Shown piece after piece: positions 9,590 through 20,445 of a stretch of DNA of 64,000 nt. The stretch is from Agapetus fuscipes. Lineage: Eukaryota > Arthropoda > Insecta > Trichoptera > Glossosomatidae. The position numbers and the translations under genes are program-made. Under the pieces are notes generated by a model that saw only the letters and a program-made list of their open reading frames with translations, was not told the DNA's origin and made no database searches. Numbering within the stretch: position 1 is the first letter of the stretch; the number at the start of each line of letters is the position of its first letter. The stretch lies in NCBI GenBank assembly GCA_951799405.1, contig OX637342.1, positions 18,399,298 to 18,463,297 of the forward strand, given 5' to 3'.

Positions 9590-10333
9590 ATATAAACAAC
9601 AAATAACATTTTAGACATAAACAAATGGATAAACATTAAAATCAAATACACAATTCATTTAAAATTTACAAAATTAAATAAAACTAAATTCGTTGAATCT
9701 GCGAATTATACGGAGGATTCTGGTACTTTTGGTTATCCGCAAGTCCTTTGATATTTCATTAGATGGTGGTCAAAGAAAAGGTATATATATAACTCATAAT
9801 ATAACATAGACCTTTATCAGTATATAGAAAATATATTAATAAAAAGCATACAATAAGATATCCCATTTTGGAAATGAGATAAATTTGTTCTGCCCGAGTA
9901 AAGTTCTTCATTAACTGCGGCTGTAAATCACTGGATTTCTGATTTCATGAAATACAACATCCTTCCTCCATTGTCCACGTATCTGATTTCCTTTTCCTCT
10001 CAACACAAAAAAAGAAGCAAGTTGGCGTAACGCATATGGGTTATCTGTACCCCATCTTGTAAAACTTAACGCTTGACCAAAAAAATTCAGGAACTGAAAC
10101 TTTTCCTAGAGGCGCTGTTAAGGTTTTTCATAGAAATTTTGGTTAACGATATGATTGAGTTTGAGAGAAATGCTTTCTACTTGCGGTGTTGAAGTTTCTG
10201 TGATTGTGAAAATCAGCAAAAATCTAAGCTATTACCCATATCTAGAGAAAACGATCGCGCGTGGTTGTAGAAAAGAAAACGCATGAAAATATCTGCTAGG
10301 TACTATATTTTGTATCTAAAATATATTATTTTT
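9590..10333. other. No recognisable feature
   Basis: AT-rich DNA without a supported coding frame. The first ~60 bp may be remnant LW 3' UTR (minus). Confidence 0.45.
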
Positions 10334-10545
10334 TAATCTTAGTTGCAAAGATGTATTAACATTTGAAATTCATATTCATGATGCATGCCCATAAACCAGC
10401 ACAAGTAAATACAAATTAAACAGCAAACCTCAAATGAACAGAGGCCCTGCAACTTGCCCAACCATCCTTGAAATCGAGATGAAATTGTAAAGTGTTTTCT
10501 TTCTTGCATGGGACATCAGCCTCATCCTAAACTATAAGTCAAGAG
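10334..10545 (-). repeat. LW LINE 3'-end copy, diverged
   Basis: It is shortened in the CCAGCACAAGTAAATACAAA region and carries a short TTAGATTAAAA tail. The start (CTTGACTTATAGTTTAGGATG) is substituted. Confidence 0.7.
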
Positions 10546-10559
10546 ATTTATAGGTGAGA

Positions 10560-10840
10560 TAAAAATAAATTATTTTAGCTGCGTTGTGTCGTGCTGTGTG
10601 TTTTGAAACACTGAAAGGAAGAAGCGATTGATTTTGATTTTAAAAAGGACAAGATAGAATTGGGCTAGGAACACATATACCGGTAACTCGGTCCATAAGC
10701 CAGCAGCTTGGCAAAGATATGAGTCGTGAAAACACCAAGTTCTCATAGTTTTGATATCGACTGCAAATGGTTGGATGTGAGCCGTTATATGAGTTGCCCT
10801 TGTTGTGAAGAGAGGATAAGGTATGACTCATACCTCATAC
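10560..10840 (-). pseudogene. LJ LINE ORF C-terminal fragment
   Basis: On the minus strand the frame reads ...TAHIQPFAVDIKTMRTW then CFHDSYLCQA, GLWTELPVYVF. This corresponds closely to the better copy at 27500-28057 and to the usual RxxxLWNxLPxxVF end of LINE reverse transcriptase ORFs. Substitutions and no start confirm a dead, 5'-truncated copy. Confidence 0.65.
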
Positions 10841-10949
10841 CGTATGAGTGATGATACTTAGAAGCCTGTAAGTTTATTTTAACAATGTATATATGCATTT
10901 AAAAATGCAATATATTTTGGAATATCTTTTATAAAAAAATAATTGTACA

Positions 10950-11128
10950 ATGTTAGTATGTTAAATAATTATTTAGTTTAAGGATTAAAATCAAACACTG
11001 GTTTATATTTTCACTTTTACCATTATTTATTCTTTAATTTTACTAACGTTTTTGATCTTAGATCATCGTCAGGTATAATTTTTTTTAAATAAAAGTCAAT
11101 GATCGAGATCTAAAATCGAAAACGTTAG
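10950..11128 (-). repeat. HR repeat, left inverted arm
   Basis: Minus-strand features in order: hammerhead-like core (11045-11072), GTGAAAATATAAACCAGTG, GATTTTAATCCTTAAAC. The right arm, in opposite orientation, is 11912-11995. Positions 11100-11128 are a degraded plus-strand HR core ending GAAAACGTTAGTA, into which an LW LINE has inserted. Confidence 0.6.
11036..11080 (-). ncRNA. Hammerhead-like motif with stem I
   Basis: Minus strand: AATTATAC, CTGACGA, TGATC-TAA-GATCA, AAAA, CGTTA, GTAAAATT. The outer AATTATAC/GTAAAATT arms pair at 7 of 8 positions (stem I) and GATC/GATC forms stem II. The G of the GAAA box is A, so cleavage is doubtful. Confidence 0.45.
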
Positions 11129-11129
11129 T

Positions 11130-11389
11130 AATCTAATCTAATCTAATCTAAGCTGCAAAGATATATATCATTTAAGATTTATATTAAATGCATTCCCACA
11201 AGCAGACATGTATAATTTCGCGCTAACACATGCCGCATGTGGACCTACAATATAAAAACCCAATCTCAAATGAACATAAGCCCTGCAACTCTTGCCGTCC
11301 TTCCCTGAAACAGGGGTGACATTGGCAAAGTGAACCAATTTTTTATATTATGGGTGGTCAGCCGCATAACAACCTATAAGTCAAGGAAC
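11130..11389 (-). repeat. LW LINE 3'-end copy, full length
   Basis: The minus strand ends in a (TTAGA)n tail of about four units (11130-11151). It is contiguous with LW UTR and ORF end (11390-11605), giving a 476 bp 5'-truncated LINE insertion into an HR repeat. The bases TAGTAA on the left recur as TAGTAAAA on the right, a possible target duplication. Confidence 0.88.
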
Positions 11390-11605
11390 ATACATGACAA
11401 ATTACATTTTTTTAAATCAATCAACAACAATACATACATGGACATAAAAAACTAAATCATAAAAACCAATTTCACTTTAAAAAACCCTAGCCGCCAACAT
11501 CACAGATCAACCGCCATTTCTTTCTATCCTTGCATACTTCTTTCATTTCCTCCAGAGTCATAACCTTATTCATACAAGCTCTTCTTTTATTATGACTCTG
11601 GATAT
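11390..11605 (-). pseudogene. LW LINE ORF end and 3' UTR
   Basis: Coding bases 11487-11605 (minus) read NIQSHNKRRACMNKVMTLEE... ending DRKKWRLICDVGG and stop. The frame is intact over the part present. The 97 bp UTR differs from the 5277-5463 copy, marking a second LW subfamily that also has the (TTAGA)n tail. Confidence 0.8.
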
Positions 11606-11640
11606 TCCTTTAGTAAAATTAAAGAATAAATAATTGTAAA

Positions 11641-11902
11641 AGTAAATCATGTGGAAAGAATGAATGATTATAGACTGACAAAGTATGTATACAAAGAAAG
11701 TGTGAAAGAAAAAAGAGGGAAGGGACGACCGAGAAAAGTATGGAGTGATCAGATTGAGGAGATTGTGAAAGCAGGGGATGTACAAAGAGAGCGTAAAAGA
11801 AGAAAATGCATGAAAAAGGTGATGGATATGAATGAATTGAAAGAGGTAAGTAAGGATAGGAAAAAATGGAGGCAGCTTTGCAGAGGCTCTGGCCATCCCT
11901 AG
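11641..11902 (+). pseudogene. LINE ORF C-terminus, GSGHP subtype
   Basis: The frame from 11651 reads MERMNDYRLTKYVY..., KRGKGRPRKVWSDQIEEI and CMKKVMDMNELKEV, ending WRQLCRGSGHP. It is related to LW but with a longer tail, matching the copy at 61663-62019 that ends CGGTGHP. It is 5'-truncated and lies between HR arms. Confidence 0.7.
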
Positions 11903-11904
11903 CG

Positions 11905-11995
11905 GAATGGTGACAGAGCTACAAAATATAAAACAGTGTTTGATTTAAATCCTTACACTAAATAATTACTTAATATAAATTTTTACAGTGTTAAT
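11905..11995 (+). repeat. HR repeat, right inverted arm
   Basis: AAATATAAAACAGTGTTTGA and TCCTTACACTAAATAATTAC are the inverted counterpart of 10950-11000. The two arms enclose two LINE fragments. Confidence 0.6.
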
Positions 11996-12582
11996 ACACA
12001 AACAGTACAAAATATATTTAACTTAATTGTTTTTAAAATCTTACTGATACTTTAAAAAAGCACAATGCATTATTAGCACTTACATGAAAATAGCTGAATT
12101 CTTAAAAAAAATGTTTGTCCATTTAAAATTAAAGTGAGTTTTTATGCAGTCATTCATTTTAAAAAAACTCTTTTAATTAAAACTCCACACCGCGCTTAAA
12201 TCGCATGTCTTATTAAAGTAAATTAAAATTAAAACCGTAATTTTAAACAGAGAAAAACAAACATTACTTAATTAAAAAGAGGAAAGATTATTCAGGACAA
12301 AAAAAAAACAAAACAAAATTGTCCTTTAAATAATTATGAAGATGTACTTTTTTAAAACATTTTTTGTTCTTCTTATGTAATTGGCTTAAGTAAAGGCTAA
12401 ATCTCACAAAAGAATAATTATTTTTCCTAATTGTGAGCACTCATGCTTTGACCTTTCATTTTAATAGCTGCCCCTAATAAGGAAACCTCCCAGCTTTACA
12501 ATAGACAACAGAAATTGTTTTGAATGGCTATTTTAAGTTGACCGCAGGTTGAAAATTTCAGTTTCCTTTAAAAACCACCCAC
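11996..12582. other. No recognisable feature
   Basis: AT-rich, without a supported frame or repeat match. Confidence 0.5.
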
Positions 12583-12648
12583 CGGGTCACCAAAGGTCTA
12601 TCCAGCCTTGCAACAAATTGTCCCCCAGTGCATTTTTCGCTTATCGAT
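12583..12648. repeat. SB fragment next to a TD terminus
   Basis: Positions 12583-12616 match SB (GTCACCAAAGGTCTATCCAG). Positions 12618-12648 match a TD end (TGTCCCCCAGTGCATTTTTC). Confidence 0.5.
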
Positions 12649-12656
12649 CTTTCTTA

Positions 12657-12902
12657 TTCCTTGACTTTTAGGTTGGTATGAGGCTCACCACCCATACTGA
12701 AAAAAATGGTTCACTTTGCCAATGTCACCCCTGTTTCAGGGAATGTCGGCAAGAGTTGCAGGGCTTATGTTCATTTGAGTTTGGATTTTATTTGTAAGTA
12801 CACAATCAGCATTTGTAAGCGCGAACTACACGTGTTTGTTTGTGGGCATACATCTGAGAGCTTTGAATGAATATATCCCTGCAACTTAGATTAAAGATTA
12901 TA
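12657..12902 (+). repeat. LW LINE 3'-end copy, full length
   Basis: Little-diverged copy with all landmarks, ending TGCAACTTAGATTAAAGATTA. An SB SINE follows directly, so the LW tail served as, or adjoins, the SB target. Confidence 0.88.
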
Positions 12903-13137
12903 GACCGGTCCGTAGTTCAGTGGGAACACTTTGGACTGTGAATGGGAAGGTTGAGGGTTCGATTCCCGGCGGAGCACAAAAATATACCATTTATATTTTC
13001 AAATTTTCTCTTCGCTGGGTTGAAAAATTCATAAAACCTTTACCAATAACCTGTCACCAAAGGTCCATCCAGCCTCACAGCAACTGGGTCTTGCTTGAGA
13101 ATTGGCGCTTTTTCTAGCGACGACGATCAAGCTCGTA
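12903..13137 (+). repeat. SB SINE lacking its 3' tail
   Basis: Head (GTAGTTCAGTGGGAACACTT, GGGTTCGATTCCC) and body are complete to GACGATCAAGCTCGTAAAA, where the sequence switches to an SA head. The break lies where the SB1 and SB2 tails begin to differ. Confidence 0.8.
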
Positions 13138-13395
13138 AAAAGGTCGATAGCTCAATTGTTAGAATGCTTGCATTCCATGCCGAGAGCAAAGGTTCGATCT
13201 CAAAGGTTTACTCAGCCTTCACAAAAAATGAAAACCAGCCCTCCCGGGAGCTGGGAAACCCCCACTTCAACTGAAAGTGGTTGGTGTGAGGCCGGCCGCC
13301 TTACCTGTAAAAATAAATAGATCCCGAATCGCCACATGCGACCCCTTCAGGGAACCGCGGGCAAGAAGTTACACTATAGGTGTAGCTTAGTTGCG
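13138..13395 (+). repeat. SA SINE with internal deletion
   Basis: The head runs to GGTTCGATCT, then jumps to AAAGGTTTACTCAGCC, losing ~75 bp of body (the GATTTCCCGTTTCGG region). The 3' half is complete to TAGCTTAGTTGCGTTA. Confidence 0.8.
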
Positions 13396-13564
13396 TTACA
13401 CGAGTCTGCTGAGGTCACGGCCGTCAAGGGAAATTACCTGTTATAAATTGTAAACTTAAGTATAAGGACAAGTGTCATATTTCACAGCGAGAAAGCCTCC
13501 CCGTGTAGCTCGGTGTGCTCCTACAATCATTATTAATTTTGTGTGAATGTCATGTACTATAATA

Positions 13565-13833
13565 GCAATGATATTAGGATGATTTATTTGGTGAGCGCTG
13601 TTTTAGTGTGAACCACACCTTAAGAGACCTGCAAGCTTAGAAAGCGCCAACTCTCAAGCAAGATCCATTTGCTGTAAGGCTTAGTGGACCTTTGGTGACC
13701 GGTTTTTGTATATTTTTCAACCCAGCGAAGAGGATACTTGAAAATATAACTGGTATATTTTTTTGCTCCGCCGATATTCGAACCCACGACCTTCCATTTA
13801 CGAGTCCGTAAGCATTGCCACTAGACTAGGAGT
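13565..13833 (-). repeat. SB1 SINE
   Basis: Tail (ATTAGGATGATTTATTTGGT, GAGCGCTGTTTT on plus), body and head (ATTCGAACCCACGACC, CCACTAGACTA) are all present. About 15 bp of the GGCTCT/CTTGGTC joint is altered. Confidence 0.82.
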
Positions 13834-14704
13834 TAGTCAAAGTCAAGACCTATTAGTTGTCGAGAAAATTTATCAACTCGTGTAAAACAACTTTGTGTTT
13901 TATTTTACATTAATAATTTTAAATTAATATTCACAACGTCAATACACAAATCCTAAAAAACATTCATAGATAAATTGTGTCGTCCCCCGGTTACGGAAAA
14001 TATTTAGTTATTGGTTGCTAAGTACGGCAGTGAAAAAAGTAACGAATTAAACTAAGTTAAAACCTCATTTTGAGAGACAATTCATAATTATTTTATAACA
14101 TTTTGAGTCGTTTGAAGTTGAGCTCATTAAATTTATGTTTAATTTTTCCTGTAAGTGAATTAAAAAAGCTGTTAAAATTTTCAAAAGGATTATAAGTCAA
14201 TCAACCACAGTTTTGTCATTTTTGAAAGAAATTGTCTAACAAATTGACGCTCAAAGAGTCCAGAGTGATTAATTTCAAATCTTATTATTATACATTCACA
14301 AAATGAAGTAATGGCTAGTTTTTGTTCTTGCTGAGTGTTTTTTTTTTTGGTTTTTTTATTCTTGCTGAGTGAAATTTAGATTTTTTTTTAATCTTCGAAA
14401 GGTTGGATTATTTTCAAAGGATAACGAAATTTTGCTGAGAGCAATATGATGTAATTGCTAATATGTATGCTTCAGGCATTTTCCATGGGCGCCACTTTAA
14501 TATTGGATTTCCTGAAATTTGAGACACTTCATTGCCTACGTAAATTCGTCTAAATTTATGACGTAAAAAAAAGAGGCAACGCAAATAAGTGATCGAATCC
14601 GTTCATTTCCTTATTTGAGAAAGTGAGTGTGCAGAAAAAAGTGAAGTATAAAACAACAGCCCGGCTGTGTGAAGTCGTAACTTTGTTTCAGTCGATTCAT
14701 ATTT
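13834..14704. other. No recognisable feature
   Basis: AT-rich, with homopolymer T runs near 14340 and 14380. No coding or repeat match. Confidence 0.5.
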
Positions 14705-14892
14705 TTTTTGATTAAAAAAAATGGTTTGTGGAGAAAAATGCAATTTACTTACGTGTTTTGCCTGGCTAGTTATTTTAAAGTAAAAGTAGAAGCTTGTGTG
14801 CATGCAATGGCATCTGTTGAACCAGGGTTGAAGTTATGGTCAAAAGGCTAGGCGTGATTCGAGCCAGCGTTATTCTGTTCCAAATACGCTAG
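14705..14892 (-). repeat. Dispersed repeat E, second copy
   Basis: It matches 1000-1215 with interspersed substitutions and an additional ~10 bp (GTCAAAAGGC) in the B-box region. Here the B box is degraded (GCTGGCTCGAATCAC on minus). Confidence 0.5.
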
Positions 14893-15964
14893 TCAAGAAT
14901 AGCGAATTGTAAAGACAGTCTTAGTTTCTAACATAAAAAAAACTTTGTATGGATGAGAGACTAGCGCCTCTGGCGCTCAAAGTTGGAAGTAATCCGGCCG
15001 AATGACCAGTTTTTTTTGCACCACTTTCTATGTTCTAACCTCGCTAGTCCTAATTTATGTTGTTTTGTTACACTTTATGCATCTATTGTAATAGTAAAGA
15101 AAATCAGCAAGGGATAAATAACATATGTACGAGTACATAAAAAATCACAATTTTGTCACCAGAAACACAAAGTTTTCTCAATCATAGCAAAAGTTATTTC
15201 TTCACCTGTTCATTAAATTACAGAACTAAAATAACACTTTTTGTACAATAAAGAAAATTTACAAAATTTATTCAACTATGCAAAAAAAAGTTTCATTCAA
15301 ACAAATGTTTTTTCATATTACATACTTTTTTGACTAATTAGGGCTGAGCCTCCATGTTTTTTGGGATTTTTTTCTCACAACGAGAAGGTCCGTAATTGGA
15401 GCTAGCAATTGTACAAACAATGAGAATCCTGGAGCCGTGGGTCTGAAAAAATCTGTTGAAAGCAAATTAGTCTTATGTGGGTGAGTGGCCTGATTTTGCA
15501 ATGGACGACCCAAAGTTCAGCCGAAAAAAAAGGCTCTGCATAGAATATTAGGGACTCTAATTGTTCCGGCTAGATAACAGAATTACTCAAAGGTCAAAGG
15601 CTACAGAATATTTTTCAAAATTTTGGGTTAAAATATTCTAATGATTTTTTTTAATGAATTTCGTCTCTCAAATTGAATTAAAAAATACAATCGTTTTAAA
15701 TGTAAAATTCTCTTTGATGTCACGTGTTCTGTAAAAAAATGATTAAAAAAGTGTTTTGAAATTATACCTATCTATAAATATGAACTTAATTTTTTTTTTA
15801 GAATTTTAGTTGACGTAATTAAGTTTTAAATTTGATTAAAATCATTTTCTATTCGTTCAAAAAAAAATAATTTGAAAAAATCACGTTAGATAGAATGAGA
15901 TTTCACAGAATCACAATGACCTATTCCGGTCTAAAAATAAAGAAACCATTTTTTCTTTTTAAAT
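14893..15964. other. No recognisable feature
   Basis: No supported coding frame or motif. AT-rich with several poly(T) and poly(A) runs. Confidence 0.5.
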
Positions 15965-16152
15965 TTAATTTCATCTATAATCTCAGTTACAATGATAAAT
16001 TACATTAAAGATTCATATTGCATGCATTCCCATAAGCATGCATGTGGGCTAACATAAGCCCTGCAACTTTTGCAAGCCTTCCCAAAAACAGGGTTTTTCC
16101 ATTTTTTTTCAGTGTGGGTGGTCACCCTCATAGCCACCTATAAGTCAAGGAA
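15965..16152 (-). repeat. LW LINE 3'-end copy, shortened
   Basis: It lacks ~45 bp around the GTAAGCGCGAAC region and is diverged. It faces the plus-strand copy at 16190, starts toward each other, forming an inverted pair with a 37 bp gap. Confidence 0.72.
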
Positions 16153-16189
16153 CGAATTATAATCTTTTTCTGAATTTCAAATACGATCG

Positions 16190-16443
16190 TTCCTTGACTA
16201 ATAGGTTGGTATGAGGCTGATCACCCGTATACTGTAGAAAATGGTTCACTTTGCCAATGTCACACCTGTTTCAGGGAAGTTCGGCAAGAGTTGCAGGGAT
16301 TCTGTTCATTTGAGATTGTGCTTTTTAAGTCCACATACGGAATGTGTAAGAGCGAACTTATGCGTGTCTGCCTGTGGGAAGACATGTTATACGACTCTTA
16401 AATCTAATATACCTACTTGTGTCTTGCAACTTAGATAATTCTA
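16190..16443 (+). repeat. LW LINE 3'-end copy
   Basis: Full segment from TTCCTTGACTAATAGGTTGG to TTGCAACTTAGATAATTCTA. Confidence 0.85.
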
Positions 16444-17078
16444 GATCACAGAACTAATCTGAAACGTATTTTTACACAAATATCATTAAACAAATATAAT
16501 ATGATCTGCAATATTTTTTCAGAATTGATAAAGACATGAAAACATTTCAAACTTCACCCAAATTATAATCAATAAACTGGGTGACAAATTGTGTACTTCA
16601 TTAAACAGTATAATACATACCAGTACCCCAGTTAAAAACTCTACGTCTATGAAAAATGATATGGGAACTGAAACAGCACGTCTAGTGTGCGTTTTAATTT
16701 CCCTACTCTCTTTGTGACACCTTAATCTTGAGTTTTGTACTAATTAGTGATCAGAAAGCCTATTTGTAAAGGAGTAAAGGTTTTGAGTATAAAATTTTGC
16801 ATAAATCTCTCCTTGAAAATGTATAGAATCTGCGACGGAACTTCTAGAGAGTGAATTAGTTTTGATACATTTTTCGATTTACGCTATCGAGGTGAGTATA
16901 CGAAATGTATTGTACTAAGGGCACAGATTTCCTTTGCATTGTTGAGCGGTAGATAATAGAAATCGGCCGATAAGAAAGTAATTCATTGAGCTTTTCAGAC
17001 AAATAACTCCCGAATGAGGTCGTTTACTGGTTTTGTTTTTGGACGTCCTACAGAAGCGATTTTACACGAAAGGGTAAC
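16444..17078. other. No recognisable feature
   Basis: No repeat or coding signal that I can support. Confidence 0.5.
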
Positions 17079-17330
17079 TAATCTAATCTAATCTAAGTTG
17101 CAAAGATATGTTACATTGGAGATTCACATTACATGCATTCTCACAACCAGACACGTACAAGTTCGCGCTTGCACATGCCTCATGTGAACCTACAACATAA
17201 AAACCAAATCTCAAATGGACATACACCCTGCAACTCTTGCCGTCCTTCCCTGAGACAAGGGTGACATTGGCAAAGTGAACCATTTTTACAGCATGGGTGG
17301 TCAGCCGCATACCAACCTATAAGTCAAGGA
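17079..17330 (-). repeat. LW LINE 3'-end copy
   Basis: (TTAGA)n-tail subfamily, nearly identical along its length to 26267-26515 (both share GTCTCAGGGAAGGACGGC or its close variant, and ACATGAGGCATGTGCAAGCG). Confidence 0.88.
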
Positions 17331-17374
17331 ACTGAATGAATATTGAATGTACCACACAGATTTTAAAATAAATA

Positions 17375-17927
17375 ATAATAATGTGAGGATGATTTGTTGG
17401 TGAGCGATGTTTTTGCGTGAATCACACCTCAAGAGCCCTCAAGAGCTTGGTAGTCTCTGTTCTTATTCTTCTTCTTGTGCCACTTCTAACGAAGATCGGC
17501 GATCATCATAGCTATTATTTTTTTGCTGCGGCTCGACACACGGAAATGGTGCTTCTGCCGAAACACTGTCGCAGGTCCTTCAGCCATGATGTCCTTTGGC
17601 GTCCCTGAGATCTTCTCCCCTCAATCTTACCGTGAATGATAAGATAAGGGAGACGGTACTTCTCATTTCTCATAAAGTGACCGAAGTACATAAGCTTTCT
17701 CTGCTTAATGGTAGGCAGGAGCTCCTTTGTAGTGCGCATTCGCTGTAGGAAGATCAAATTTTCAAGCAAGACAAGTTTGTGTAAGACTGGATAGACCTAT
17801 ATATGGTGACCGATCTTTGGTAAAGACAGATTAAATTTTTAACCCAGCACAGAACAAATTTGAAAGAGGAAATATTTTTTCAAGCTCCACCGGGATTTGA
17901 ACCCAATACTTTCCAATTGAGCTTTTT
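17375..17927 (-). repeat. SB1 SINE split by a LINE end
   Basis: Tail and part of the body occupy 17375-17460; the remaining body and head occupy 17770-17927 (CTCCACCGGGATTTGAACCC). The insert is the 3' end of another LINE lineage. Confidence 0.7.
17461..17769 (-). pseudogene. LINE ORF C-terminus, (GAA)n-tailed lineage
   Basis: The minus-strand frame contains QRKLMYFGHFMRNEKYRLP, GKIEGRRSQGRQRTSWLKDL and FGRSTISVCRAAAKK. The YFGHxMRN...GKIEG.R..GR.R.SWL pattern is the usual end of an RTE-like LINE ORF. The 3' tail on the minus strand is AAGAAGAAGAATAAGAAC. The copy at 62868-63115 is its closest relative. Confidence 0.75.
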
Positions 17928-17939
17928 ACGAGCTTAGTC

Positions 17940-18475
17940 GGTGCGACAAAGCGCCAATTCTCAAGCAAGAACCAGCTATTGTAAGGCCAAATGTACCTTT
18001 AGTTACCGGTCTTTCGTAAAGGTATATGTTTATTTCAACCCAGGTAGTCCGGTCGATAGCTCAGGTGGTAGAGTGGTTGCATTCCATGCCGAAAGCTCGG
18101 GTTCGAATCTCACCGAGGGTGTCAGAAATGATTTCCCGTTTCGGTGTTTATTTCAAACCCCAAAATAAAATACCGGCAAGGCTTACTCAGCCTTTACAAG
18201 AAATGAGTACCAGCACTCTCGGGAGCTGGGAAACCTCCACTTTAACTGAAGTGGTTGGCGTAAGGCCGGCCCCCTTACCTGTAAAAATAAATAGGTTCAA
18301 CTCGCCACATGCGACCCCTTCGGGGATAACGCGGCAAGAAGTTACACTATATGTGTAGCTTAGTTGCGTTTTTTTTTTTTAAGAGCATATTTGAAAATAT
18401 AAATGGTATATTTTTATGCTCCCCCGGAAATCGAACCCAAGACCTTTACCTTTCGAGTCCGAAAGGTTATGTTTA
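17940..18475 (-). repeat. Second SB SINE, split by an SA SINE
   Basis: The body lies at 17940-18047 (AAGCGCCAATTCTCAAGCAA). The remaining body and head lie at 18381-18475 (GAGCATATTTGAAAATATAAA, ATCGAACCCAAGACC). The tail is missing. It abuts the first SB head. Confidence 0.75.
18048..18380 (+). mobile_element. SA SINE, full length
   Basis: Clean copy, head at 18050 (GTCGATAGCTCAGGTGGTAG) and tail TAGCTTAGTTGCG followed by T12. It is inserted within an SB element, so it is younger than SB. The 110-residue frame across it is the same SINE translation seen antisense at 8417-8749. Confidence 0.88.
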
Positions 18476-18599
18476 GACGACGGACCAGTCTTAATCATGA
18501 CGGAAGAGTTACCACTAAAGCATACGAAAAAGTATATAAAAAATAACATCAAATTTTCATAAATGTTAAGAAAATATGTCTCGTTTTTCAACTTGTTCG

Positions 18600-18795
18600 T
18601 GCGTGTATTCTACAATTTAATTTATTTTATATAGCACCATTCAGTACCATTATCCACTCCAATGGCGTTTTTATGTGTTGAAGATTCTATTGAACAAACG
18701 TGTCTTAAGCAACTTCCTGAAACTGCCAACACTGGTCTCTGTTCTCAACTCTAGAGGTAGACTGTTCCAGCCAAACTTAAAACTCTGTCCCTGAA
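18600..18795. repeat. Diverged repeat F
   Basis: It has the same layout as 19690-19880 and 57890-58065: a run like TTTTATGTGTTGAAGATTCT, TTAAGCAACTTCCTGAAACT, then AGGTAGACTGTTCCAGCC. Similarity is only partial and the family is not identified. Confidence 0.4.
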
Positions 18796-18809
18796 ACCCG
18801 TTCTGTTTC

Positions 18810-18999
18810 GTCAAAGCCCACAAGCATACACGTATTACAAATGCTTACAAATGCTGCATGTGCACTTACAATACAAAAACCTAATGAATATAAGCCCTGC
18901 AACTTTTGCCGACCTTCTCTGAAACAGGAATGATATTGACATAGTGAAACATTGTGTACAGCATGGTGGACAGCCTCATACCAAAATATAAAACAAGGA
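18810..18999 (-). repeat. LW LINE 3'-end copy, tail missing
   Basis: It begins at CCTTG/ATATTTTGGTATGAGGC and ends at GTATGCTTGTGGGC. The terminal ~45 bp are absent. Confidence 0.72.
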
Positions 19000-19689
19000 A
19001 ACAATAATTAATGAAAATTAAAATTGTGTTAGTTTCACAATTACAGTTTCTGTTGAATTTTTGTGTAAAACGCTACGGTTGAACTGAAACGTAAAATTTA
19101 TACTTGGGGCATTCACTGTATACCTACACAACATGAACCTTAATCAACCTGAAAAATATCAAGGACACGTATTTATCGAAAATATCCTGCGTATTCATTA
19201 CTGTAAACTAATGGACTGAAAAGGGTCAGTTAAATAATAATAACAACACAAATATTGACAATAAATTTTTCTGTTGGCTTCATTTGATTGCCTTTGGAAA
19301 GGATTCATTGCCTTGGTGCTAAATTTGGAATTTTAATTGCTTAACCTGAGTTTCAAGGTTGCAATTACAATCACTTTCTTCTTGTTTGAGTGAAAATTAT
19401 TTTTAAAGCTTAATAAAAAATAACAGTCAAGAAGCAAGAGTGATTGTTCCTAAATGGGTCATAGCCCTCAGCAATGAGGAACAAGATCAAGAAGTAGAAA
19501 AATAACTTTGAATAAAACACATCACAGTTTATTTGAGTTTAATAACAAGAGCGCTGTTCAAAAGGTTCAGAGGCTAACTGAGGTTTGTGTATAGTTATCC
19601 TTCCTTCCTAGTAAGTTTTTAAGCATAAGAACTCTTGCATCACAACCTCTAGGACTCTATGCATTGTGTTAAATTAAATTAAAACCTGG
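19000..19689. other. No recognisable feature
   Basis: AT-rich, no supported frame. Confidence 0.5.
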
Positions 19690-20180
19690 ACTCTGTATAG
19701 CGCATTTTCATGATTCTAGATCATCTAAAAGGCGCTTGTATAAACGTGAGAAAAGGTGAGTTATAAGTGCTTTTCTAATCAGATTTTCTAAATCCATCTG
19801 GCGTAGGTATCTGGAAGGCCGTTTCATGCAGTTGGAGCAGCCACCTTGAAAGCTTGCTCTCCAAAAACGGTCTTCCGTTCTCTTGTATGAAACTCCAGAC
19901 GCCTGCTGCACGATGCGGCTGACCGCAGTGTTGATACTATGGTGCGGTTCCGTGCAGGGTCTTGGAGACCAGCAAGCTGATTTGTACCGTACTCTCCCAG
20001 GTATCCTCAGTCAGAGAAGAGTCTGCAGGTGTGGCGTAATGTGGTGCTGCTTCTCACTTCACAGACCTTCGGTGTCGTCCTTGACATTGTCTGCTCACCG
20101 CATCTTAGGATGTACGAGTAGTCTAACACTGGAAGGGTCACCAGCCAAGACATTTCTAATTATCCTACACACAACATCAC
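19690..20180. repeat. Diverged repeat F and flanking unassigned sequence
   Basis: Positions 19690-19880 share the layout of repeat F (AGGCGCTTGTATAAACGTGA, GAAAGCTTGCTCTCCAAA). The 136-residue plus frame (19883-20293) crosses into an SB head and has no domain, so it is not called as a gene. Confidence 0.4.
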
Positions 20181-20182
20181 AT

Positions 20183-20283
20183 GGACCGGTCCGTAGTCTA
20201 GTGGTAACACTTCGGACTCGTAAATGGAAGGCTTTGGGTTCGAATTCCAGGGGGGCACAAAAACATATTATACCATTTATACT
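20183..20283 (+). repeat. SB SINE head only
   Basis: GTAGTCTAGTGGTAACACTT and GGGTTCGAATTCC are present. It ends after TACCATTTATACT. Confidence 0.8.
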
Positions 20284-20445
20284 AATTACTTAGCAGATAT
20301 CTGTTGGTGAATAACTAGTCATCTACTGTGCCTACAATCTTCGATCACGAGCAGCAACTATTTCTCACACTCAATTCGTGCTTCTTCGTCCAAAAAAATA
20401 TATGCATCTCTGAATGACGTTGGATACAACTTCGACGTCACATCC

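Noticed and set aside
19883..20293. 136-residue protein
   Set aside because: The frame crosses an SB SINE head, has no domain and no supporting splice or start signals.
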